A stretch of 19,271 nucleotides of DNA, taken from Candidatus Culexmicrobium profundum. Its GTDB lineage: Archaea; Thermoproteota; Methanomethylicia; Culexarchaeales; Culexmicrobiaceae. The notes beneath the pieces were generated by a model that was not told the origin of the DNA, made no database searches, and saw nothing but the letters and a program-made list of their open reading frames with translations. Of this stretch, positions 6,712 through 13,749 are shown one piece after another (positions within the stretch are counted from its first letter, which is position 1; each line of letters begins with the position of its first letter). Both the position numbers and the translations under genes were made by a program. The DNA lies in the NCBI GenBank assembly GCA_025061245.1, contig JANZKD010000018.1:1-19271 (forward strand). The letters run 5' to 3'.

Positions 6712-7677
6712 AGCGAATTCACATTAAAGAAAATGAAAAGCCTACAAGACCTACCAGGTGTAGGGCCAGCCACAGCTGAAAAACTAGTAGCCTCAGGATA
6801 CAAATCCCTAGAATCAATAGCAGTAGCAACACCAGGAGAACTATCAGCAGCCACAGGACTATCAGAAAGAGCAGCCCAAAAAATAATCATAGCAGCAAGA
6901 AAAGCATTAGACATAGGCTTCAAAACAGCAGACATAATCTACGAGCAAAGACTAAAGGTAAGCAGAATAACAACTGGAAGCAGAAACCTAGACAAACTAC
7001 TAGGAGGAGGAGTAGAAACACAGACAATAACCGAAGTATTCGGTGAATTTGGAAGCGGAAAAACACAATTAGCCCACCAACTAGCAGTAAACGTTCAACT
7101 ACCAGTAGAAGCAGGAGGACTAAATGGAAAAACACTCTACATAGACTGTGAAGGAACCTTTAGACCTGAAAGAATAGTAGCAATGGCAAATGCAGTAGGC
7201 CTAGACACAAAAGAAACACTGAAAAACATAATATTTGCAAGAGCATACAACAGCGACCATCAAATGCTAATAGCAGAACAAGCCAAGGAAATAATTGAAG
7301 AAGAAGGCATTAAACTAGTAATAGTAGACAGCGTCACAGGACACTTCAGAGCAGAATATCCGGGAAGAGAAAATCTAGCTGAAAGACAACAAAAACTAAA
7401 CAGACACCTACACACTCTAGCAAGACTAGCAGATGTATTCAACATAGCAGTATTCATAACAAATCAAGTAATGGCAAGACCAGACACATTCTTCGGAGAC
7501 CCAACAACAGCTGTTGGAGGACACGTATTATTCCATGTACCTGGAGCAAGAATATACCTGAGAAAATCTAAGGGGAATAGGAGAATTGCTAGACTAGTAG
7601 ACAGTCCATACCTGCCAGAAGCAGAAGCAATGTTCATAATAACAGAAGAGGGCATAAGAGACCCAGAAGAAAGCTAA
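6709..7677 (+). CDS. radA: DNA repair and recombination protein RadA
   Basis: Archaeal RecA/Rad51-family recombinase, which forms filaments on single-stranded DNA and drives strand exchange. Numbered from ATG 6733 (314 residues): helix-hairpin-helix domain DLPGVGPATAEKL (6-18), polymerisation motif FKTA (63-66), Walker A GEFGSGKT (104-111), Walker B LVIVD (195-199), and the L2 DNA-binding loop with MARPDTFFGDPTTAVGGH. I give the start as ATA 6709, which yields 322 residues, the usual RadA length, with an N-terminus reading MSEFTLKKMKSL. It lies six bases after a strong GGGGGTG, whereas ATG 6733 has no ribosome-binding site. The conservative alternative is 6733-7677. It follows ahcY by 38 bases on the same strand, and no functional link to ahcY is obvious. 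Confidence 0.95.
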   Translation: MSEFTLKKMKSLQDLPGVGPATAEKLVASGYKSLESIAVATPGELSAATGLSERAAQKIIIAARKALDIGFKTADIIYEQRLKVSRITTGSRNLDKLLGGGVETQTITEVFGEFGSGKTQLAHQLAVNVQLPVEAGGLNGKTLYIDCEGTFRPERIVAMANAVGLDTKETLKNIIFARAYNSDHQMLIAEQAKEIIEEEGIKLVIVDSVTGHFRAEYPGRENLAERQQKLNRHLHTLARLADVFNIAVFITNQVMARPDTFFGDPTTAVGGHVLFHVPGARIYLRKSKGNRRIARLVDSPYLPEAEAMFIITEEGIRDPEES

Positions 7678-7692
7678 CAATCAAACCAATGA

Positions 7693-7735
7693 TTTAAAAA
7701 TAAGAATAATAAATTAGAGTAGGGGTAAGACTCTG
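7693..7735 (+). promoter_or_regulatory. Probable gcvT promoter, ribosome-binding site and CTG start
   Basis: TTTAAAAAT (7693-7701) is a good TATA match. AGGGGT (7721-7726) follows at the distance expected for a short leader, then CTG at 7733-7735 after six bases. An in-frame TAG at 7715-7717 bars a longer ORF, and no ATG, GTG or TTG lies in frame between that stop and 7784. Confidence 0.45.
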
Positions 7736-8872
7736 CTTAAAAAAACCCACCTACATGACCTTTTCGTCAAAAAAGGAGCAAAAATGATAGAATTTGTAGG
7801 ATGGCACATGCCCGTTTGGTTCACAAGCATAATTGAAGAACATCTAGCAGTTAGGAATGCAGTAGGCATATTCGATGTAACCCACATGGGTAGAATGCTC
7901 ATAACAGGTAAAGACTCATTAAACTTCCTCCAATACGTAACAACAAACAATGTTGAAAAATTAAGAGTAAAAAGACTACACTACACGTTAATATGTAATC
8001 CTTCAGGCGGAATAAAAGATGACGCCATGCTACTTAGACTAGAAGAAGAGAAATACTTACTAGTCTGCAATGCATCAAATCGAGAAAAAATATATAACTG
8101 GCTTAAGGAGCATTCAAAGAAATTCAATGTAAAAGTTGAAGACGTTTCAGATCAAGTCCCCATGCTTGCACTTCAAGGCCCCCTAGCAGAAAAAACACTA
8201 CAAAAACTAGTAGAAACAAACCTAAGCAAACTAAGACACTGGAGAATAACTACAGCTAAAATTTCAGATCTAGACATCATAATTACAAGGTCAGGATACA
8301 CTGGTGAAGACGGCTTTGAAATAACCCTATGGAAGGTACCATTAAACAAACCTCAAAAAGCAATAGAAGTATACAATAAAATTATAGAGGCAGGAAAGGA
8401 ATTCGGCATAAAAGATTGTGGACTAGGTGCAAGAGATACCCTAAGACTAGAAGCAGGACTACCATTATATGGAAACGATATAGATGAAAACATCACACCC
8501 CTCGAAGCAAAGCTAGACTGGGTAGTAAAATTTGAAAAAGGAGAATTCATTGGAAAAGAAGCATTACTCAAACAATCTGAAAAAGGTGTAGAGAAAATAA
8601 GAATAGGAATAAAAATGATAGGTAGAGGAATCCCCAGACCACACTACAACCTATACATAGGAGAAGATAAAATAGGCACCCTAACCAGTGGAACATACTC
8701 ACCCCTACTAAAAATTGGAATAGGAATGGGATATGTAAAAACAGAATACTCACAACCAGAAACAGAAATCGAAGTCGATATAAGGGGAAAAAGAGTTAAA
8801 GCCAAGATAGTGGAATGGCCATTCTATGACCCAACCAAGTATGGCAGGAGGAGGAAAATTGAAGGTAAATGA
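7733..8872 (+). CDS. gcvT: Glycine cleavage system T protein (aminomethyltransferase)
   Basis: It transfers the one-carbon unit from aminomethyl-lipoyl GcvH to tetrahydrofolate or an archaeal pterin, releasing ammonia. Conserved features include MPVWFTSIIEEHLAVR near the N-terminus, IFDVTHMGR, GGIKDDAMLL with the catalytic Asp, RSGYTGEDGFEI, and CGLGARDTLRLEAGLPLYGND. Family members begin with a segment like KTPLYDLHVKLGAKMVEF. Here that segment (KKTHLHDLFVKKGAKMIEF) is coded upstream of the first ATG (7784), so translation must begin earlier. The only plausible codon is CTG 7733, preceded by AGGGGT, giving 379 residues. The conservative start, ATG 7784 with GGAG upstream, would drop 17 conserved residues. 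Its 3' end overlaps gcvH by 14 bp. The P-protein genes are not in the window. Confidence 0.93.
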   Translation: MLKKTHLHDLFVKKGAKMIEFVGWHMPVWFTSIIEEHLAVRNAVGIFDVTHMGRMLITGKDSLNFLQYVTTNNVEKLRVKRLHYTLICNPSGGIKDDAMLLRLEEEKYLLVCNASNREKIYNWLKEHSKKFNVKVEDVSDQVPMLALQGPLAEKTLQKLVETNLSKLRHWRITTAKISDLDIIITRSGYTGEDGFEITLWKVPLNKPQKAIEVYNKIIEAGKEFGIKDCGLGARDTLRLEAGLPLYGNDIDENITPLEAKLDWVVKFEKGEFIGKEALLKQSEKGVEKIRIGIKMIGRGIPRPHYNLYIGEDKIGTLTSGTYSPLLKIGIGMGYVKTEYSQPETEIEVDIRGKRVKAKIVEWPFYDPTKYGRRRKIEGK

Positions 8873-9272
8873 ATATGAAATAAAAGAAGACCTATACTAC
8901 ACTGAGAAGCATGAATGGGCTAAAATTGAAGGCGACCTAGTTAGAATAGGAATAACAGATTACGCCCAAAAACAACTAAGAGACATAGTCTATGTAGAAC
9001 TACCTGAAAAGGGTAAAGAAATCAAGAAAATGGAAGCTATAGGCACAATCGAATCAGTAAAAGCAGTATCCGAAGTATATAGCCCCATAAGTGGAGAAAT
9101 AATTGAAGTTAACACTGAACTAGAAAATAGCCCTGAACTAATAAATGAGGACCCCTATGGAGAAGGATGGATAGCACTATTAAAACCAACAAACCTAAAA
9201 GATGAAATTAAAGATCTCCTAACCGCTAAAGACTATGCTGAATTTGTAAAGAAAGAGCTAGAGGAAGCCTAA
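8859..9272 (+). CDS. gcvH: Glycine cleavage system H protein
   Basis: Lipoyl carrier that shuttles the aminomethyl intermediate between the P, T and L proteins. It has 137 residues from TTG 8859, which lies four bases after GGAGGAGG, inside the end of gcvT; the protein then starts MKVNEYEIKEDLYYTEKHEW, as is usual for archaeal GcvH. A longer ORF opens at ATG 8826 but is only gcvT sequence read in another frame. The lipoylated lysine is Lys68 in IGTIESVKAVSEVYSPISGE. The coding end meets the oppositely oriented NAD-kinase-like gene, their stop codons overlapping as CTAA. Confidence 0.95.
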   Translation: MKVNEYEIKEDLYYTEKHEWAKIEGDLVRIGITDYAQKQLRDIVYVELPEKGKEIKKMEAIGTIESVKAVSEVYSPISGEIIEVNTELENSPELINEDPYGEGWIALLKPTNLKDEIKDLLTAKDYAEFVKKELEEA

Positions 9273-10381
9273 GCAACTCTTACAATTTTTTCTTCACCAT
9301 AATCAACTATAACACGCATATAACCCTTCAATAAATCATCAACCTCAACATCACCAGTATCAACACGTAAACAGGGAATAGTAGAAAGCTTATAACGTGT
9401 AGCAAGAACAACAATGTTATCCCTACCAATCGATTTAATAACCTCAGGGCTAATTTGCTGATTACCCCTACCAAAAATGAAGCCTTGATTACCTATTGGC
9501 GTAACAACAATAACACACCTTCCATCAAACCTTTTAATGATATCAAGAAGCTTCTTCTCATTGACATCTGAAGCCAGTAGCTTCCCTCTATAAACAATGT
9601 CCACTCCAAGCAAAGTTTTAGGAATATTAAGAACATCAGCTACAGCCTTAATAGTGGAACCGGGACCAAGAATATAGATTGTATCATCATCCATCCGCTC
9701 CACAAAATATCTAGCAATTGCAAGCTGATTCTCACGCTCATCATCAGTTTGAGGACTAGGAGCCTTAGCACCCTGAATGAAATTTGGCTCATATGGAACC
9801 AGCAAATATCCATAAAGCTTAGCTGAAACAAAACCCCTCCTAAACGCCTCTTCATCCACATCCATGACCTCACCATCCCTCAATGGAAGAAAACCCTTAA
9901 GAAAATCAACCACTATCCTAGCAGCAACCCTTGGATTCACTGCAAAAACAGCACTATGCATTTTAACTCCAGTGGGCACACCTAAAACGGGAACACGCTT
10001 ATCAATCGCCTCACAAACATCCCTCGCGGTTCCATCACCACCACAAAAAACTATTAAGTCAACACCAAGCTCAACCATATCTCTAGCAGCTCTAATAGTA
10101 TCATCTCTACTCGTCCTCTCACCAATCTCTCCAATCACAACTGGATTAAAACCACACTCCCTAGCCTCAAACTCACCCATAACTCTAGGATAAGTTATCA
10201 ATTCTAAATCAAAGCCAAGCTTCTTCAATTCAAAAAGCATTTCTTTAGCTCTCTCAGGAGCTATGGGCTTGGCTCCCAATCTTATCGCTAACTCTAAGAT
10301 TTCATCACCATCAGTACCCTTAAGTCCAACCCTACCCCCCATACCTGCAATAGGATTAACTATAAAGCCAAGCTTCTTCAT
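9269..10381 (-). CDS. ATP-NAD kinase / AcoX-like protein (COG3199 family)
   Basis: A 370-residue protein of the NAD-kinase/diacylglycerol-kinase fold. The N-terminus carries NPIAGMGGRVGLKGTDG (9-25), the nucleotide-binding motif is CGGDGTARD (113-121), and GVPTGVKMHSAVFAVNP (134-150) follows, a combination typical of the AcoX-like branch rather than classical NAD kinase. The C-terminal half, beyond about residue 200, contains a glycine-rich GPGSTIKAVAD segment. Phosphorylation of NAD using ATP or polyphosphate is a family-level inference; the true substrate is unknown. It starts 11 bases after the stop of ileS on the same strand, so the two are likely co-transcribed, though no direct functional link is known. 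Its stop overlaps that of gcvH tail to tail. Confidence 0.82.
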   Translation of the reverse strand: MKKLGFIVNPIAGMGGRVGLKGTDGDEILELAIRLGAKPIAPERAKEMLFELKKLGFDLELITYPRVMGEFEARECGFNPVVIGEIGERTSRDDTIRAARDMVELGVDLIVFCGGDGTARDVCEAIDKRVPVLGVPTGVKMHSAVFAVNPRVAARIVVDFLKGFLPLRDGEVMDVDEEAFRRGFVSAKLYGYLLVPYEPNFIQGAKAPSPQTDDERENQLAIARYFVERMDDDTIYILGPGSTIKAVADVLNIPKTLLGVDIVYRGKLLASDVNEKKLLDIIKRFDGRCVIVVTPIGNQGFIFGRGNQQISPEVIKSIGRDNIVVLATRYKLSTIPCLRVDTGDVEVDDLLKGYMRVIVDYGEEKIVRVA

Positions 10382-10392
10382 TTTATCGCCAA

Positions 10393-13300
10393 TTATATTG
10401 GAGTTATACCCATTCGATACTCCTCACCATCAATTCTCCACAACTTCTCGTAGGCTGCCTTATATGGCGGTGAGCGAGCAGTTAATACGAGTTCTTTAAC
10501 TCTAACTTCACGTAGAATATACCACTCCATTAACTTAAGCATATTCAACGTTTCTTGATTGGGAGTAGCAACATAAGCATTAATGTATGCTTCAATGGGC
10601 AGATCCAATTCCTTCCTCATCTCCTGTAAACGTCTAACAACCTCCCTAGCCAATCCCTCAGCTACTAGCTCCTCAGTCAACTTTACATTCAAGTATACAA
10701 CTCCTAAGCCAAATGACGATTTAACGTAGCCCTCAGCAACCTCCTCAACTATCTTTAAATCTTCACTAGTTAAATCAAAGGACTCACCATTCAATGTAAC
10801 TCTATAAACTCCATCCCTCTCCAATGCATCCTTAACCTCTCTTGGATCAATAGTTTCCAATAGCTTAGATAGAAGATGCATCTTATCCTTCAATTTTGGA
10901 CCTAAAACTGCTGGATTGGGAGCAATCCTAATTCTCATAAATTCATGCTCATGATCTCTAGGTAAAACTTTTACCTCCTTCACATTAGCTTGCTCATATA
11001 GAACATTCTTGAAGAATTCAACTGCAACCTTAACTCTAGAATCATCACTGAGAACAACTAGCTCCCTTAATGGATGCCTCAACTTTATTCTAGCACTCTG
11101 CCTAGCACTAATTGAAGCCTCAACAATTGACTTTACAACACTCATATACTCAATTCTATTTTCATCAACAAATTCAGTCAGCACAACCGGCCAATCACAC
11201 ATATGAATACTCTCAGGCAAACTTTCATCCGCAGGTCTAAACATATCCTGATAAAGCTTCTCAGTTATGAAGGGAATTATGGGTGCAGCCAACTTCAGAA
11301 AAGTCAATAAAACATAGTAAAGAGTTGCATAAACTGCATTTTTACTTGGATCCTCATGTTCAATCCACGTTCTCCTCCTAATCAACTTAATATACCATCT
11401 ACTCACATCCTCAACAATAAAATTCCTCAAAGCCCTTGCAGCTTCATGAACATAGAGTTTATCCATGGCATCAGTAACCTGCTTTATTAACATCTGAGTT
11501 TTGCTTAGAAGCCATAAATCTTCAGGTTGAAGATAACTTTTAACCTCTTCAAGAGTGTGAACTGTAGGATTAAACTTATCTAAATTCATATAGAGACTGG
11601 CAAAGTAATATGCATTCCACATTATCTTTAAAACCCTAAATATCTCTCCAACCTCTTTCATTGAAAAGCGTAGATCCTCCCAAGGAGTACATTGAAGCTC
11701 ATACCATCTGAAAGCATCACGACAATACTTGGAGAAAACCTCCTCTGGATAAATTACATTTCCAAGGGACTTATGCATAGCTCTACCCTGCTGATCGAGA
11801 GACCATCCATGCATCAATACACGTCGATAGGGAGCCATATTGAAGCCTATGAAGCTACTGACAAGCAAAGTGTAAAACCAACCTCTAGTTTGATCAGGAC
11901 CCTCCAAAATTAAGTCTGCAGGCCACCACTTCTCAAACTCCTCTCTATTAGATGGAAAACCAAGACAAGCCCATGAAGCAACACTTGAATCCATCCAAAC
12001 ATCAATTGTATCAGGAACTCTATACATCTCCCCTCCACATTCACATTTAAGCACAACTTCATCAATCCAAGGCCTATGCAACTCAAATATCTCTGGAGCC
12101 TTCAAAGCCTTCCTCTTCAACTCAGCAATAGATCCAATAACCTCCCTTTTACCACACTTCTTACAAATCCAAATTGGTAGAGGAGTACCCCAATATCTCT
12201 GCCTTGATATAACCCAATTCCTAACATTCAAAAGCCAATTCCTAAACCTATTACTCCCAGCCCACTCTGGAACCCAGACAACCCTATCATTCTCCTCTAA
12301 AAGCTTATCCCTAATATCTGGAACCTTAATGAACCATTGATGAGTAGCTCTCAAAAGAAGAGGAGTCTTACACCGCCAGCAATGTGGATATCTATGCTGA
12401 ATCCAACCCCTATGCAAAAGCAAGTTTTTCCTCTTCAAATCCTCAATTATCTCCTCATTAGCATCCCAAATAAGCTTACCAGCATACTTCCCAGCTTCAC
12501 CAGTAAATCTCCCAGCTTCATCCACAGGTGAAACAACAGGTAAATTATACTCTAAACCAACAATGAAATCCTCCTCACCATGACCTGGAGCAGAATGAAC
12601 ACAACCAGTACCCTCCTCCATAGTAACAAATTCACTGCTCAAAACAACTCTATGAACACCGCGAATCTTCCTTTGAACTTCAACCTCATCTAGAAGAGGA
12701 GGAACATACTTTAAACCCTCAAGATCTCTACCTGGAAATCTCTCAATAATCTCATAAGACACTCCAACCTCACTAAACACAGCCTCACATCTAGCCTCAG
12801 CTAAAATGTAGATTTCATCATTAACTCTAACCTTAACATAAGTGTAGTCTGGATGAACCATAACAGCGACATTAGCAGGCAGAGTCCATGGAGTAGTAGT
12901 CCAAATTAAAATATACTCCTTATCTTTACCCTCCACTGGAAACTTCACATATATGGATGGATCCCTAACAACTCGATACTCCTCAGTCACCTCATAACCT
13001 GAAAGAACAGTTTCACATCTAGGACACCAATGGAAAACCATGTATCCCTCAGCAAGTAAACCCTTCTCCTCAGCCTTCTTAACAACCCACCACTCAGCCT
13101 CAATATAATCCCTAGTAATAGTCATGTAAGGTGAATCCCAATCCATCCATACACCTAAATCCTTAAACTGTTTCTCTAAAACCTTCAAATGCTCCAATGC
13201 ATACTGCTTACACTCCTCAACAAACTTCCTTATACCAAGCTTCTCAATATCCTTCTTAGTCTTCAAGCCAAGCTTCTTCTCCACCATAACCTCTATTGGG

Positions 13301-13575
13301 AGACCATGCATATCATATCCAGGTTGATCCCTAACATTATATCCACGCATCCTAAAGTAGCGTAGAAAAGTATCCTTAAGCACCTTATTCCAAGCAGTGC
13401 CAACATGAATGGGATTAGTTACATATGGTGGACCATCGAGAAAATAGAATTTCGGCTTATTCAACCTTAAATTCTTAACCTTTTCATAGATATTATTCTT
13501 ATTCCACCAATCAAAAATCTCCCTCTCAAGCTCAGCTCCACGATACTCCTTACTAATAACACCAACTACACCCAT
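10393..13575 (-). CDS. ileS: Isoleucyl-tRNA synthetase
   Basis: Class I synthetase charging tRNA-Ile, 1060 residues, the archaeal/eukaryote-type length. The HIGH motif appears as HVGT (57-60) within PPYVTNPIHVGTAWNK. The editing domain has TTTPWTLPAN (226-235) and GTGCVHSAPGHGEED (322-336). The KMSKS loop is MHKSLGN (600-606), after GWSLDQQGRA, a divergent form lacking the canonical first Lys. Cys pairs WCPRC (183-187), CWRC (399-402), CKKC (471-474) and CEC (511-513) suggest zinc sites. The C-terminal anticodon-binding helical region and an extra alpha-beta tail complete the protein. The start is ATG 13575, with GGGGGAT five bases upstream. It shares a divergent intergenic region with aglB and leads the NAD-kinase-like gene. 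Confidence 0.97.
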   Translation of the reverse strand: MGVVGVISKEYRGAELEREIFDWWNKNNIYEKVKNLRLNKPKFYFLDGPPYVTNPIHVGTAWNKVLKDTFLRYFRMRGYNVRDQPGYDMHGLPIEVMVEKKLGLKTKKDIEKLGIRKFVEECKQYALEHLKVLEKQFKDLGVWMDWDSPYMTITRDYIEAEWWVVKKAEEKGLLAEGYMVFHWCPRCETVLSGYEVTEEYRVVRDPSIYVKFPVEGKDKEYILIWTTTPWTLPANVAVMVHPDYTYVKVRVNDEIYILAEARCEAVFSEVGVSYEIIERFPGRDLEGLKYVPPLLDEVEVQRKIRGVHRVVLSSEFVTMEEGTGCVHSAPGHGEEDFIVGLEYNLPVVSPVDEAGRFTGEAGKYAGKLIWDANEEIIEDLKRKNLLLHRGWIQHRYPHCWRCKTPLLLRATHQWFIKVPDIRDKLLEENDRVVWVPEWAGSNRFRNWLLNVRNWVISRQRYWGTPLPIWICKKCGKREVIGSIAELKRKALKAPEIFELHRPWIDEVVLKCECGGEMYRVPDTIDVWMDSSVASWACLGFPSNREEFEKWWPADLILEGPDQTRGWFYTLLVSSFIGFNMAPYRRVLMHGWSLDQQGRAMHKSLGNVIYPEEVFSKYCRDAFRWYELQCTPWEDLRFSMKEVGEIFRVLKIMWNAYYFASLYMNLDKFNPTVHTLEEVKSYLQPEDLWLLSKTQMLIKQVTDAMDKLYVHEAARALRNFIVEDVSRWYIKLIRRRTWIEHEDPSKNAVYATLYYVLLTFLKLAAPIIPFITEKLYQDMFRPADESLPESIHMCDWPVVLTEFVDENRIEYMSVVKSIVEASISARQSARIKLRHPLRELVVLSDDSRVKVAVEFFKNVLYEQANVKEVKVLPRDHEHEFMRIRIAPNPAVLGPKLKDKMHLLSKLLETIDPREVKDALERDGVYRVTLNGESFDLTSEDLKIVEEVAEGYVKSSFGLGVVYLNVKLTEELVAEGLAREVVRRLQEMRKELDLPIEAYINAYVATPNQETLNMLKLMEWYILREVRVKELVLTARSPPYKAAYEKLWRIDGEEYRMGITPI

Positions 13576-13749
13576 AATTAATCCCCCATAAATTTATCTT
13601 CAAGTCCCCTGCTCAAACCAATGTACAAGCACATAGATAGGAAGGCTACTGAATTTGGCGCTGATACACACTCCAGCCTCCTTTTCATAAAGGAGAAACC
13701 GATAATATTTAAAGTTTTTCAAACATTTATGTTTAGGGAGGGCAAATTA
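13576..13749. promoter_or_regulatory. Divergent ileS-aglB intergenic region with hairpin and TATA box
   Basis: This 174-base stretch is open in the aglB frame from ATG 13621, but its codon choice differs from aglB (AAG, AGG, TTT and GCT rather than AAA, AGA, TTC and GCA), so I treat it as non-coding. TATTTAAAG (13706-13714) is a good TATA match for aglB. The ribosome-binding site AGGGAGGG (13735-13742) stands seven bases before TTG 13750. A perfect 7-bp hairpin, CTCCTTT (13678-13684), loop TCAT, AAAGGAG (13689-13695), lies just upstream. For ileS, GGGGGAT (13587-13581) is the ribosome-binding site; a clear TATA box at the right distance was not found. Confidence 0.55.

Noticed and set aside
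8826..8858. An 11-residue N-terminal extension of GcvH from ATG 8826.
   Set aside because: It lies wholly in gcvT coding sequence, and the GGAGGAGG ribosome-binding site and family N-terminus point to TTG 8859.
13678..13695. The 7-bp hairpin as an intrinsic transcription terminator.
   Set aside because: It lies between divergent genes where no transcript should end, and the following sequence has no T tract in a suitable position.
13621..13749. A 43-residue N-terminal extension of AglB from ATG 13621.
   Set aside because: Its codon usage is unlike aglB, it has no family match, it contains the hairpin and TATA box, and a strong ribosome-binding site stands before TTG 13750.
13576..13749. A C/D-box guide RNA in the ileS-aglB gap, prompted by CTGA-like bases.
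   Set aside because: No convincing C box (RTGATGA) is paired with D boxes at guide-RNA spacing on either strand.
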